A DNA stretch of 64,000 bases from Cognatiyoonia koreensis (GTDB taxonomy: Bacteria > Pseudomonadota > Alphaproteobacteria > Rhodobacterales > Rhodobacteraceae): contig NZ_FOIZ01000002.1 of the NCBI RefSeq assembly GCF_900109295.1, forward strand, positions 806,001-870,000, read 5' to 3'. Position numbers and translations under genes: made by a program. The stretch's first letter is position 1, and the number at the start of each line of letters is the position of its first letter. The notes under the pieces were generated by a model. That model was given only the letters and a program-made list of their open reading frames with translations. It searched no databases and was not told where the DNA came from. Positions 34,193 through 43,182 of the stretch are shown here, one piece after another.

Positions 34193-35272
34193 TCAAAGAT
34201 CCAACATGTCGATCAGGTGTTGCGCAAACATGCGGTCCACTTGTGGGGTGTAGTGTCCGTCGCCCAGATACCCCGACAGGTCTGTCGGATCGAATAATTC
34301 TGCTGTCGCGAGATAGGGGATACCTTCTGCATCCATGGTAGATTTCGTAATGGCCAGAATGTCCGGATCGAAGCGGCGGTTTGTCTGCACCAGCATTACC
34401 ACGGGGAATTGGCCATCATCGCGCGCGGTTTTGGCGAATTCGCTGATCATGCGGGGCAATACTGTTTCATAGGGGTAGATATCACCGCCCACAAATTCAC
34501 TCGCGACATCATCTAGGTGCGATTGCGCGAGGGCACGGCGCGTCAGCCGCGCAAGCGGGGATGCGTCGAGCCATGGGGCCCCATATGTTATCTTGGAGTA
34601 ATAGGCGTCGTTCTGGTCCAATTGCGCATACCATTCTGCCCGCGCCACCGGATCAGATGCCAGCGCGCGGTGTTCTTCTGGCGTCGTGATGAGCGGGTCA
34701 ATTCGCACAAGTCCGCCTGCCGTGTCTGGCTGATAGATCGGATACGTCAAAGGTGCCGGCTGTTCGAAAACACGGGTTTGGTTGCTGTGGGTTGCCATCG
34801 CGGGCACGACCGAGGACAAAATCCCGAGAACGACGATATCGCCTTCCCGTCGGTTGGCGCGGTCGTCCTGAAACAAGGCATAGGTGAAGTTGGGCGATCC
34901 AGCAGGACCAGCATGGGATTCCCAGTTCAGATCGGGGCGTAGGGCCAGCGCCTGATCCCGGATGTTCAGTGTGAAGGACATACCGTAGCTGCGAATGAAC
35001 GGCCCGGTATCCGATGACTCTTTGGCAAAACTTGCGGCTGAACTTGCGACTGTCTCAGACCGCCATCCGATGTCGTAAAGGTTTCCGACCAGATTTGGTT
35101 CAGCTTCCCAACGCGCAAGCTTTCCCGGGACCGACCGGCCGTAGTCGAAGAAATAGACAAGCGATCCGAACCGACCTGTCCGCTCTGCCCAGGACAAGGT
35201 CATCGCGACGAGAACATCCAGCAACGCAAGAAGAACGAGAGTCAGGCATGCTGTCTTGAGCGTTTTTCGCAT
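34193..35272 (-). CDS. SGNH-like periplasmic partner of the MBOAT acyltransferase (AlgJ/AlgX-like)
   Basis: A 359-residue protein with an N-terminal signal anchor (TACLTLVLLALLDVLVAM) and a periplasmic SGNH-like fold. The N-terminal half contains a GMSFTLNIRDQALALRP stretch; the C-terminal half has VVMLVQTNRRF and the Asp-His block YLGDGHYTPQVDRMFA. The start at 35272 is chosen because AGGAGAGGAC directly precedes it, overlapping the end of the MBOAT gene 9 bases upstream. In alginate and other systems, MBOAT proteins pass acyl groups to such periplasmic SGNH-type proteins. The GDSL nucleophile is not obvious, so it could be a non-classical member. Confidence 0.8.
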   Translation of the reverse strand: MRKTLKTACLTLVLLALLDVLVAMTLSWAERTGRFGSLVYFFDYGRSVPGKLARWEAEPNLVGNLYDIGWRSETVASSAASFAKESSDTGPFIRSYGMSFTLNIRDQALALRPDLNWESHAGPAGSPNFTYALFQDDRANRREGDIVVLGILSSVVPAMATHSNQTRVFEQPAPLTYPIYQPDTAGGLVRIDPLITTPEEHRALASDPVARAEWYAQLDQNDAYYSKITYGAPWLDASPLARLTRRALAQSHLDDVASEFVGGDIYPYETVLPRMISEFAKTARDDGQFPVVMLVQTNRRFDPDILAITKSTMDAEGIPYLATAELFDPTDLSGYLGDGHYTPQVDRMFAQHLIDMLDL

Positions 35273-35280
35273 GTCCTCTC

Positions 35281-36711
35281 CTAAAATTGGAAGTAGATGA
35301 AACTGGACGTCGTTGTCGTCGCACCAAAGGCGAAAAGATAAATCATACAAGCCCATAGAGCGGCCCGGCTTACCAATGGCCAGCCTGAATAGAAACGTAC
35401 GTTCCCTGTTCGCTCGGTGAACATGTCCCAGACAAACAGAAAAACCATGCCGAGAAGTGCGGGGAATGGGGGCATTGGCATGGTCAGACCCATTGGCGCA
35501 GCTGAGAGACCCAACAACTTACCGGTGAAGTCGCTGATTTGCGAGAAAGAAGTCGCCCGGAACAGCAGCCAGCCGTAGCAGACGATCTGAAAGAATGCCG
35601 CGATTGCAAACGCCCGTTTGAGCCAGCTCCAGAAGGTGCGGTTGGTGCCTTCACCGCTATGTCCGTTGCGCCCGGTCAAAGCCCGGTGGATGGACAGCAG
35701 CGCGCCCTGGTAGATGCCCCAAAGAACGAAATTCCAGGCCGCACCGTGCCAAAGACCGCCAAGGGTCATGGTGGCCATCAAGTTGCGGTAGGTTTTGGTC
35801 GGCCCGCCCCGGTTGCCACCCAACGAGATATAGAGGTAATCGCGCAACCAGGTTGACAGCGAGATGTGCCAGCGCCGCCAGAATTCCTGTGGATCGGCCG
35901 CAAAATAGGGCTGGGCGAAATTCCGCATCAACGAGAAACCCAGCATCTTGGCAACACCGCGTGCAATGTCGGTGTAGCCCGAAAAATCGCAATAAATCTG
36001 TATCGCGAAAAGCCACGTCGCAAAAACGATATCCAGCCGCGTCGGATCGGGGCTGCTGTAGACCGCGTCCACTGATGGGCCGATTGCGTCGGCGATCACC
36101 ACCTTCTTGATCAAGCCGATCAGGACCAGCACGACACCCCGCGATAATGCCTCCCACGACAGGATGCGAGGTTTTGCAATATTCGGCAGGAGGTTCCTCG
36201 CCCGCTCGATCGGGCCCGCGACGAGTTGAGGGAAAAACGCGACGAACAGGGCGAAATCGAGGAAATCATCAGTCGGTTTCAATTCCTTGCGGTAAATGTC
36301 GATCGTGTAGCTGAGCGTTTGGAACGTATAGAACGAGATTCCGACAGGCAGGACGATCGACAGGGTAAAGATGTCAGCTTCGTATCCGAACCCAGCCAGA
36401 AGGCCGGCAAAGCTGTCGACGAAAAAGCCCAGATACTTGAAGACAGCCAACATACCGAGGTTGCAGGCGAGCGAGACATATAGAAGCCGTTTGCGCCGGG
36501 TTTCGCGCGTTTCCCGTTCCATCGCGAGACCGACGAAGTAATCAACCAGCGTGCTGAGCAGGATCAGGCTGAGAAATCGCCAGTCCCACGCCCCATAAAA
36601 GATGTAGGATGCCACGAGCAGCATGCGGTTTTGGGCCTTGTGCGACAGAAGGACGTAGGCGAGCCCGACAATCGCGAAAAAGCCCCAGAAACTGAGCGTC
36701 GTAAAAAGCAT
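35281..36711 (-). CDS. MBOAT family O-acyltransferase (AlgI-like)
   Basis: A 476-residue multi-pass membrane protein. The MBOAT signatures are LLVASYIFYGAWDWRFLSLI (N-terminal), LPVGISFYTFQTLSYTIDIY, FFPQLVAGPIERA and the catalytic region TLGGLWHGAAWNFVLWGIYQ with its invariant His. It matches AlgI/PatA-type transferases that move acetyl or other acyl groups across the inner membrane to modify polysaccharide. It is first of the leftward three-gene group; its promoter should lie in the 324-base gap shared with the exosortase operon. Confidence 0.95.
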   Translation of the reverse strand: MLFTTLSFWGFFAIVGLAYVLLSHKAQNRMLLVASYIFYGAWDWRFLSLILLSTLVDYFVGLAMERETRETRRKRLLYVSLACNLGMLAVFKYLGFFVDSFAGLLAGFGYEADIFTLSIVLPVGISFYTFQTLSYTIDIYRKELKPTDDFLDFALFVAFFPQLVAGPIERARNLLPNIAKPRILSWEALSRGVVLVLIGLIKKVVIADAIGPSVDAVYSSPDPTRLDIVFATWLFAIQIYCDFSGYTDIARGVAKMLGFSLMRNFAQPYFAADPQEFWRRWHISLSTWLRDYLYISLGGNRGGPTKTYRNLMATMTLGGLWHGAAWNFVLWGIYQGALLSIHRALTGRNGHSGEGTNRTFWSWLKRAFAIAAFFQIVCYGWLLFRATSFSQISDFTGKLLGLSAAPMGLTMPMPPFPALLGMVFLFVWDMFTERTGNVRFYSGWPLVSRAALWACMIYLFAFGATTTTSSFIYFQF

Positions 36712-37035
36712 ATACCTATCAAATCATGCACGTGACGGCGCAAACGCGCGTGCCCGGCCATGGAGCAAAAAGTGGAACGTTCAACATGGCTTAGGTGCAG
36801 ATCAGTGACTGATGCAAGCCGCGCGGTGCCTGCACCGCTAGTTTTCGACGTATGGTGCGTGTTTCTGGAAACAATCGCCACTGGATAGGACTATGGTTCG
36901 CGATCATACCCCATTTCGATCATTTTATCGTCAGGGCTTGACGGTTAAGGTGGCCAGAGGGCGAAGAATCTGGCAGTTAACATTCTATTCTGCTTCAAAA
37001 AAAGTCGTTTCTCGTTGAAGGTCGCGTTGGTGCCC
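36712..37035. promoter_or_regulatory. Divergent gap between MBOAT and exosortase operons
   Basis: 324 bases with no gene I can support. It must contain promoters for the MBOAT operon (left) and the exosortase operon (right). The stretch 36960-37010 is AT-rich (GTTAACATTCTATTCTGC, then a run of As) and is the likely exosortase promoter area. The palindromic GTTAAC at 36977 is too short to call an operator. Confidence 0.3.
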
Positions 37036-38634
37036 ATGTCCAAATCCATTCAGCCAGCACCCAGTTTGGTATCCGCATTCACGCATTGGGGTGTATTCTG
37101 GCTGCTTGTGGCTGTCATTGGGGCCGGTGTTTTCTTCAGTGATGGTATCAATACAATGCTGGTTGCTTGGCAGTTGCCAGAATACAGCCACGGTCCCCTC
37201 ATCCCCGTTCTTTCAGCTTTTCTATTTCTCAAGCAGTTGAAAGATTATCCAATCAACCCCGATGTGCATCGCAACCGCTGGCCGGGTGTTTTCCTGATCG
37301 CGTTTTCGCTGATGTTTGCCACATTGGGTATTTTGGCCGGGATCGGTGATCTTGTCGCCTATGCGCTGATACTATGGGTGGGCGGGATTCTTCTTGTGAG
37401 CTGGGGTTGGGACACCGGCAAGCATTTCTGGCCAGGTGTCTTGCATCTTGTTTATATGCTTCCCTTACCCGGTGTCATCTACTTCAAAGTGACGACATCG
37501 CTGCAGTTGGTGTCTTCGGAATTGGGCGTGTTTATCCTGCGTCTGCTGGATATTCCTGTCTTTCTGGATGGGAACATCATTGATCTGGGAACCCTGAAAC
37601 TGCATGTCGCGGAAGCCTGTTCGGGCTTACGTTACATGTTCCCGATCATGAGTTTTTCCTACATCTTTGCGACGCTCTATCGCGGGCCAGTTTGGCACAA
37701 AGTGACCTTACTGCTTGCCGCGGTTCCAATTGCGATTTTCATGAACTCCGTGCGGATCGCTGTGGCCGGTATCATTGTGCAGTACTACGGCAACGACTGG
37801 CTCGAAGGTTTCACGCACTTCTTTGAGGGTTGGGTGATATTTTTAGCCTGTATTGTGATCCTTTTCGGGTTGGCTTGGTTGATGCTGTTCCTGCACCCCG
37901 ACCGCCCCCGCCTGACGGAAGCGCTTGATCTGGATACTGACGGATTGGCAACCCAAGTGGGTCGTTTACAATACGTCGAGGCGTCGAAAGCTTTGATCGT
38001 GTCCAGCCTTATGGTGCTGGCAAGCGTACTTGCCCTGCAGTTGCTGCCGGATCGGGGCGGCGTAGCGCCGGAACGCGACAACTTTGCACTTTTCCCACGG
38101 TCTATTGGTGCATGGGACCAGCGTGGTCCAAGCCGACCGTTGACGTCGGATGTTGCTGCGACGCTTGGGGCAGACGATTACCATCAGGTCACGTTCACCC
38201 GACCCGATCAGCAATATTCAGTCGATCTGTTCATGGCGTGGTATGACGATCAAAGCCAAGGCGGCGTCCACAGTCCGGAAATCTGTCTGCCGGGTGCAGG
38301 ATGGGAAATCGCCTGGCTTGAGCGGAGCGACATCACGCAAGTGGTCGGGTCTGAAGTGCCGTTCAACATCAACCGTGCCGTGATTCAAAGAGGTGAAACG
38401 CGCATGATGGTCTATTACTGGTTCCAGCAAAAAGATCGCCGGATCGCGTGGGATTTTGCAGCCAAGTTCTGGCTGATGGTCGATGGCGTTCGCACGGGGC
38501 GGACAGATGGTTCTTTGATCCGTATTACGACATTGATCGGTCCCGATGAAAGTGATGTCGAGGCCGAAAGTCGTGTGAGAGAGTTCCTGATCGAATTGCA
38601 GGAGCCGATTGCAAGATTCATACCAGAGCAATGA
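37036..38634 (+). CDS. xrtD: Exosortase XrtD type (VPLPA-CTERM-specific), fused to EpsI domain
   Basis: A 532-residue integral membrane protein. The N-terminal exosortase (about 1-285) has eight or so helices and all three catalytic residues: Cys195 in AEACSGLRYMFP, Arg240 in FMNSVRIAVAG and His261 in GFTHFFEGWVIF. Residues about 310-532 are an EpsI-type periplasmic domain (FPRSIGAWDQRGPSRPLTSD, GGVHSPEICLPGAGWEI, RMMVYYWFQQKDRR). This fusion is the form that handles VPLPA-CTERM signals in Rhodobacterales; a substrate is encoded at 29557-30225. The enzyme is a transpeptidase-like protease that cuts the tail and is thought to attach the protein to a surface polysaccharide. The ATG at 37036 is used; a TTG at 37015 and a GTG at 37030 in frame are alternatives. 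Its stop overlaps the next gene (ATGA). Confidence 0.93.
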   Translation: MSKSIQPAPSLVSAFTHWGVFWLLVAVIGAGVFFSDGINTMLVAWQLPEYSHGPLIPVLSAFLFLKQLKDYPINPDVHRNRWPGVFLIAFSLMFATLGILAGIGDLVAYALILWVGGILLVSWGWDTGKHFWPGVLHLVYMLPLPGVIYFKVTTSLQLVSSELGVFILRLLDIPVFLDGNIIDLGTLKLHVAEACSGLRYMFPIMSFSYIFATLYRGPVWHKVTLLLAAVPIAIFMNSVRIAVAGIIVQYYGNDWLEGFTHFFEGWVIFLACIVILFGLAWLMLFLHPDRPRLTEALDLDTDGLATQVGRLQYVEASKALIVSSLMVLASVLALQLLPDRGGVAPERDNFALFPRSIGAWDQRGPSRPLTSDVAATLGADDYHQVTFTRPDQQYSVDLFMAWYDDQSQGGVHSPEICLPGAGWEIAWLERSDITQVVGSEVPFNINRAVIQRGETRMMVYYWFQQKDRRIAWDFAAKFWLMVDGVRTGRTDGSLIRITTLIGPDESDVEAESRVREFLIELQEPIARFIPEQ

Positions 38635-40568
38635 TACGATCTAACGGGCATCTGCTGTGCTTTGGACGCGCTACTGTTTTGCTTTGCGTTCTCATCTGGG
38701 CAACTAGCCTTCCGGCCCAGACCATGCAGGAAAAGCATCTTCCGCTTGATGGCTGGATCAGTGATGATGGACGCAATGTCCATCTGACATGGCGCGACGC
38801 ACCGCGCGCCCATCGCGGTGGAGTTGAGGTATCGCGCAGGCCATATGGTGCTACGGGTGGCGACACCTGGCAAACAATCGAAGTTGAGCCGCAGCAGGGC
38901 TTGCATGTGCTCGACCCAGACACACAACCCGGATTCGCTTATGAATATCGCGTTCTACGGCGCAATCCCGATGGTCAGGTGAACGATGTCGGGTATTGGC
39001 TGACGGGGCGCGACATTCCATTGCGCAACACTGACCGGATCGTGCATCTTGTCGTTGACCAGTCTGTCTTGGACTCGATTGAGCCCTATTTGGTCCGCTT
39101 TCAACGCGATTTGATCGGTGAAGGGTGGCAAGTGCGCCGCTACGCGATGCCACGTCACGCTTCGTCTGCCGATCGCGACAATTTGGTCGCTGTTGGGGGC
39201 CTCAAACAGGAGCTGTTGAAGAGCTACGATGCTGCGCCGGACGTGACGCATGCGGTCATTTTGGTGGGCCACGTACCGTTTGCGCGGAGCGGGATGGGTT
39301 CACCGGACGGACATGACCCAGCCCCGCATGCCACAGATCTGATCTATGGCGATGTTGATGGACAATGGAGCCTTACGCTGGACGGCACCCTGCGAAACGA
39401 TACGTTGCCGAGCGACGCGATCGAGATGCAGGTTGGCCGGATCGACTTTGCCCCCATCGCAGACGGCGATTTGCCCCGTGAAGTCGGGCTCCTGCGCGAT
39501 TATTTTGATAAGAACCATAATTGGCGTCACGGACGATTGGGTGATCTTCGCGAGGCCTATGGCAAGGGGCCGAGTCTGATCGGGGAGCTTAGCGCGTTGC
39601 GCAACGTCGTTGGTCCGAACGCGATTGCGGAGGGCGGCCATCATGATGTCGGTGAACGCCAGCCCTGGCTTTGGGGGGTGAATTTCGGAGACGCCGCAGG
39701 ACACATTTATGCGGAGCGCTATGCCAACAAAGCTGTTTTCGCGATCAACTTCGGCAGTCACAAACAGCGCATCGACAAGTCGCGCAATGCGATGACAGCC
39801 TTACTCGCGCAGCAGTGGTATCCGCTGGCTGTCGGTTGGGGCGCACGTCCCACGTGGTGGCTGCATCACATGGCTTTGGGGGGCAGTATCGGCGACGTGC
39901 ATATGCGCACGGTCAACAATGGAATCGCGGCAGAACCATACGATGTCAGCATGGACTATTATCCGACGGGCCAATACCTGTGGCGCAATCCGGTCTGGGT
40001 CAATTTGCTGGGAGATCCAACACTGCGCGCATTCCCTTTGAAATCGGCAAGCGATTTTCACGCGCAAACGTCCAACGGGGGCGTTCAACTCTCGTGGACT
40101 GCTTCCGCTGACCCGGATGTAAATGGATATGTTGTTTACGGGATCGAGGAGGATGGCCGCGCGATAGTGGTCAGTGGTGAAACACCTGTCGTAGAAACGG
40201 AAATGTTCAATCCTGTCGTTCGGCAGCTTTATATGGTCCGTTCGATTGGGCAAAAGCAGGTCTATGCCGGATCGTTTCAGACACTGTCGCAGGCGATCCT
40301 TGCACGTTTGGATCAGTCACCAATCGAAGCTCCTGAGTGGACCGTAACTGTCCAAAAGTCTGAAAAACTTGACCTTGCAACCCCAGACGGTGCGGAAATC
40401 CTAGGCTTTGTGACAGGTCCGGATCAGGGCAGTTTGGCCCGAAATGGTGAAATATGGGTCTATACGCCACTGCCAGATTTTATAGGGACGGTTCAATTGC
40501 AATATGTGGTATCAGACGCGCTGACCAGCGCAGTGGGCACGCTGACAATCACAGTGGATGACGGCTAA
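38631..40568 (+). CDS. Secreted C25-peptidase-like protein translationally coupled to the exosortase
   Basis: A 645-residue protein with a signal peptide (LLCVLIWATSLPAQT, cleavage near residue 30). An N-terminal fibronectin-like beta domain follows (LPLDGWISDDGRNVHLTWRD). The central region (about 135-450) resembles the gingipain/C25 fold: AVILVGHVPFARSGM, HATDLIYGDVDGQWSLTLDG, MQVGRIDFAPI and LLRDYFDKNHNWR. A second fibronectin-like domain (VQLSWTASADPDVNGYVVYG) and a cadherin-like C-terminal domain (GEIWVYTPLPDFIGTVQLQY) complete it. No Cys occurs outside the signal peptide, so the C25 nucleophile is missing and it is probably not a cysteine protease. It overlaps the exosortase stop by 4 bases, so it should work with it, perhaps in binding or presenting VPLPA-CTERM proteins or EPS. 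The fold is my reading of motifs and is moderately sure. Confidence 0.7.
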   Translation: MIRSNGHLLCFGRATVLLCVLIWATSLPAQTMQEKHLPLDGWISDDGRNVHLTWRDAPRAHRGGVEVSRRPYGATGGDTWQTIEVEPQQGLHVLDPDTQPGFAYEYRVLRRNPDGQVNDVGYWLTGRDIPLRNTDRIVHLVVDQSVLDSIEPYLVRFQRDLIGEGWQVRRYAMPRHASSADRDNLVAVGGLKQELLKSYDAAPDVTHAVILVGHVPFARSGMGSPDGHDPAPHATDLIYGDVDGQWSLTLDGTLRNDTLPSDAIEMQVGRIDFAPIADGDLPREVGLLRDYFDKNHNWRHGRLGDLREAYGKGPSLIGELSALRNVVGPNAIAEGGHHDVGERQPWLWGVNFGDAAGHIYAERYANKAVFAINFGSHKQRIDKSRNAMTALLAQQWYPLAVGWGARPTWWLHHMALGGSIGDVHMRTVNNGIAAEPYDVSMDYYPTGQYLWRNPVWVNLLGDPTLRAFPLKSASDFHAQTSNGGVQLSWTASADPDVNGYVVYGIEEDGRAIVVSGETPVVETEMFNPVVRQLYMVRSIGQKQVYAGSFQTLSQAILARLDQSPIEAPEWTVTVQKSEKLDLATPDGAEILGFVTGPDQGSLARNGEIWVYTPLPDFIGTVQLQYVVSDALTSAVGTLTITVDDG

Positions 40569-40604
40569 GGGCGAAACGGCCTATACAGGGCGCGGTGCAA
40601 TTCA

Positions 40605-40624
40605 GGTGGACCGAAGGGACCACC
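40605..40624 (+). other. Hairpin after the exosortase operon
   Basis: GGTGGACC, a GAAG loop and GGACCACC form a stem of 7 pairs with one A-A mismatch, 36 bases after the stop of the C25-like gene and 29 bases before the flippase ATG. There is no T-run, so it could be a weak or factor-assisted terminator, or a structure affecting flippase translation. Confidence 0.35.
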
Positions 40625-40652
40625 GCAGGAGGCAGGCAGTTCGATATCTAAT

Positions 40653-42035
40653 ATGAGCGCATCGACAGGATCGTTCCGGTCCCAACTCTCTACCGCATCA
40701 AAGCACCTTAGCATCCGGTTTGCCTCGAGCATCGGACTTCGTTTGGTATCAACTATCGTGTTGACGCGATTGTTGGCCCCCGAGATCTATGGAGTCTTCG
40801 CGGTCGTCCTCGTTTATCTGTATTTTCTGGAAATGATTTCGGACCTCGGGCTTCGGTCTCTTGTCCTGACCCGTGAAGGCGAGGTCACGGACGTGTTTCT
40901 GAAGACGTGTTGGACAATTTCGATCCTGCGAGGCGGCGTGATTCTACTGTTCTCAATGGTGCTGTCATTGGTATTTTTGATTGCGCAGAATGCTAATTTG
41001 TTCGCCCAAGACAGTCCATATTCAGCATCTGTATTGCCACCCGCGATTGTGTGCATTGGGTTCGCCGCATTGATCCAAGGGTTCGAAACGCCGATGCGTT
41101 TCATGAGCGAACGCGAAATGGCATTTGGGCGACTGACCGCCGTCGATCTGGCGCGCAATGTCGTCACACTAGCGGTCACTATTGCTTTGGCTTTTTATCT
41201 ACGGTCTGTCTGGGCGCTCGTGATTGGTCAAATATTTCGCTCTGTCATTCACGTCATTCTGAATAATGTCGTGTTTCCGGGCCCCAAGCTGGCGTTTTGC
41301 CTTGATCGTGAAAGCATCCGTGTTCTGATCAGCCGCGGTAAATGGGTGCTTGGTCAATCGACACTGACCGTTTTATCGCAGTCATTTGACCGGATATTTC
41401 TTGGTTTCGTCATGACGTCCACGACTTTCGGTTTTTACTACACAGCCCGCCAGTTGGTTGATCTGGTTCCGCAGTTCCTGCAGGCGTTGAACAATGCTGT
41501 GATCCTTCAAGTCTTCCGCAAGCTACATGAGTCCACGCCGGAAGACTTTCGCCGAAATTATTACAGGTATCGCCTTGTATTGGACGGGGCTGCAGGACTG
41601 GTTGCTGGCGGGTTGATTATTGCCGCTCCGTTATTCGTGGATATCATCTTTGACGACCGATATGCCGGGGTCGCGCCGATCATGCAGATACTTAGCCTCT
41701 CGATCCTGATATTTGGTCTGAATATTCTGCAGAACGCGTTCAATGCTCAACACCGCTTTGACGTTGTCACGAAGTTATCGATCATTTCGGTTCTGAGTCT
41801 GGTTGGCGGGCTCGCTTTCGCAACGTTCGTCTTGGATTCTGTGACTGCTGCCTTGTTCGTCGTTGCTTTGCACCGACTGCCCGAGGCAATTGTCGTAACT
41901 TATATGGGTCATCGCCGCGGCTGGGTCGTCTTGTGGCGCGAAGGAATTATCATTGCTGTCTTTGCTTTGGGTGCGCTGTTAGGCTGGGGTGTGGTTCAAC
42001 TGGCTGAATTGGTATTCTGGCAACCTGTCGGCTAG
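40653..42035 (+). CDS. Lipid-linked oligosaccharide flippase (Wzx-like)
   Basis: A 460-residue membrane protein with about 12-14 helices, starting MSASTGSFRSQLSTASKHLS and continuing FASSIGLRLVSTIVLTRLLA PEIYGVFA, typical of the polysaccharide-biosynthesis flippase family (MATE-like superfamily). It would move undecaprenyl-linked repeat units to the periplasm for the Wzy-type polymerase. It converges with the glycosyltransferase at 42032 and overlaps its end by 4 bases. Weak ribosome site (GGAGGCAGGCAG) about 20 bases upstream. Confidence 0.9.
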   Translation: MSASTGSFRSQLSTASKHLSIRFASSIGLRLVSTIVLTRLLAPEIYGVFAVVLVYLYFLEMISDLGLRSLVLTREGEVTDVFLKTCWTISILRGGVILLFSMVLSLVFLIAQNANLFAQDSPYSASVLPPAIVCIGFAALIQGFETPMRFMSEREMAFGRLTAVDLARNVVTLAVTIALAFYLRSVWALVIGQIFRSVIHVILNNVVFPGPKLAFCLDRESIRVLISRGKWVLGQSTLTVLSQSFDRIFLGFVMTSTTFGFYYTARQLVDLVPQFLQALNNAVILQVFRKLHESTPEDFRRNYYRYRLVLDGAAGLVAGGLIIAAPLFVDIIFDDRYAGVAPIMQILSLSILIFGLNILQNAFNAQHRFDVVTKLSIISVLSLVGGLAFATFVLDSVTAALFVVALHRLPEAIVVTYMGHRRGWVVLWREGIIIAVFALGALLGWGVVQLAELVFWQPVG

Positions 42036-43084
42036 GTACGGACCAAGCTTTCGATCTGCGAGAAAGCGTCCAGAACTCCGGCTTCGAAGTTCGCCCTGTT
42101 ATATCTTTTCGCGATGATCTCGGACGCTTTGCGACGCAAACCATCAAGGCCCTCCGGATTGCTCCGGTAGCCTGCGATGACGCGGACCGCTTCTTCGTAA
42201 AATAGGGTCACGTTGTTCTCCGGGACCAGGATACCGGTTGACGCGTCAAAGAACTCATCCCCACCGACTCCGGCATAACCGATTACCACGCTACCAGTCG
42301 CCATTGCTTCAGCGGGGGGAAGGCCAAATCCTTCGCGATCGGAAAATGACAAGAAGAACAATGACTCCCGGATCAGGCGCGCAGCTTCTTTCGTTGTGAC
42401 CCCGCCGATCGGTACGAAGGAGATGCCTTCAAGTTCTGGCGCTGCTTGCAACGTTTTGACCAGCGCTGTCGCCTCACCACCGCGTTTTCTTGGCATATAC
42501 GCAATCTGAAATTTCTTCTGCGGCTGGAAGCTGTAAAGCTCATCCGAGATGTAAAGTGGGAAGGTTACCGGTTCCTTGCCCAAGACCATACGACTGCCGG
42601 CTGAACATGCATCTGATACGGACAGTGACGTCAGATACCTGTCTTTTTCGAAACCTGGCTTGGCAAACGCATACAGTAACGAAAACGGGTTTTGGTTGAA
42701 AAGGACAAGCGGCAGGTCCGAAGGTAGATTGTGCGGCATCCATTCCGAGACCCATTCCGGAACAACCAGAACATCGTCTTTCTGTCTTTCCCACGCTGCG
42801 CAAGGCTCGGCATTCTTGCGTGGCCGTTTATTTCGCCCGAGGGCGATGTCACGTATCAAGCGGGCCTTGTTTTTCAATCCCGACAGGTCGCGGGGCTGCC
42901 GCATCGATTGTGACCAGACACGAGGGGCTCGCTTTGTGTGAATGTTATATTCGAAATCCGGACGGTCATAGATGGCAAGTGCGGGGATTCCGTTCGTGTT
43001 GAGAACCTCGATCACGTCGAGTGTTACCGATATCCCACCCCGTGCAATCGGTGTGTCGGGAATGAAGAATAAGAACCGCATCAA
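42032..43084 (-). CDS. Glycosyltransferase family 1/4-like
   Basis: A 350-residue cytoplasmic enzyme with the GT-B fold. It opens FLFFIPDTPIARGGISVTLD and has the C-terminal donor-binding motif SFSDREGFGLPPAEAMATGS with the E-x7-E pattern, then VIGYAGVGGDEFFDASTGIL. No signal peptide. Probably adds one sugar to the EPS repeat unit; donor and acceptor cannot be inferred. Convergent with the flippase gene. Confidence 0.88.
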   Translation of the reverse strand: MMRFLFFIPDTPIARGGISVTLDVIEVLNTNGIPALAIYDRPDFEYNIHTKRAPRVWSQSMRQPRDLSGLKNKARLIRDIALGRNKRPRKNAEPCAAWERQKDDVLVVPEWVSEWMPHNLPSDLPLVLFNQNPFSLLYAFAKPGFEKDRYLTSLSVSDACSAGSRMVLGKEPVTFPLYISDELYSFQPQKKFQIAYMPRKRGGEATALVKTLQAAPELEGISFVPIGGVTTKEAARLIRESLFFLSFSDREGFGLPPAEAMATGSVVIGYAGVGGDEFFDASTGILVPENNVTLFYEEAVRVIAGYRSNPEGLDGLRRKASEIIAKRYNRANFEAGVLDAFSQIESLVRT

Positions 43085-43182
43085 TCATATCTACTTTCTC
43101 GCTAGGCATTTTCTGACTGAAATACGGGGATAGCACAACCGACCGGAGGCTGGCCGCCCTGTATCAGACAAAGGATCGCAGC

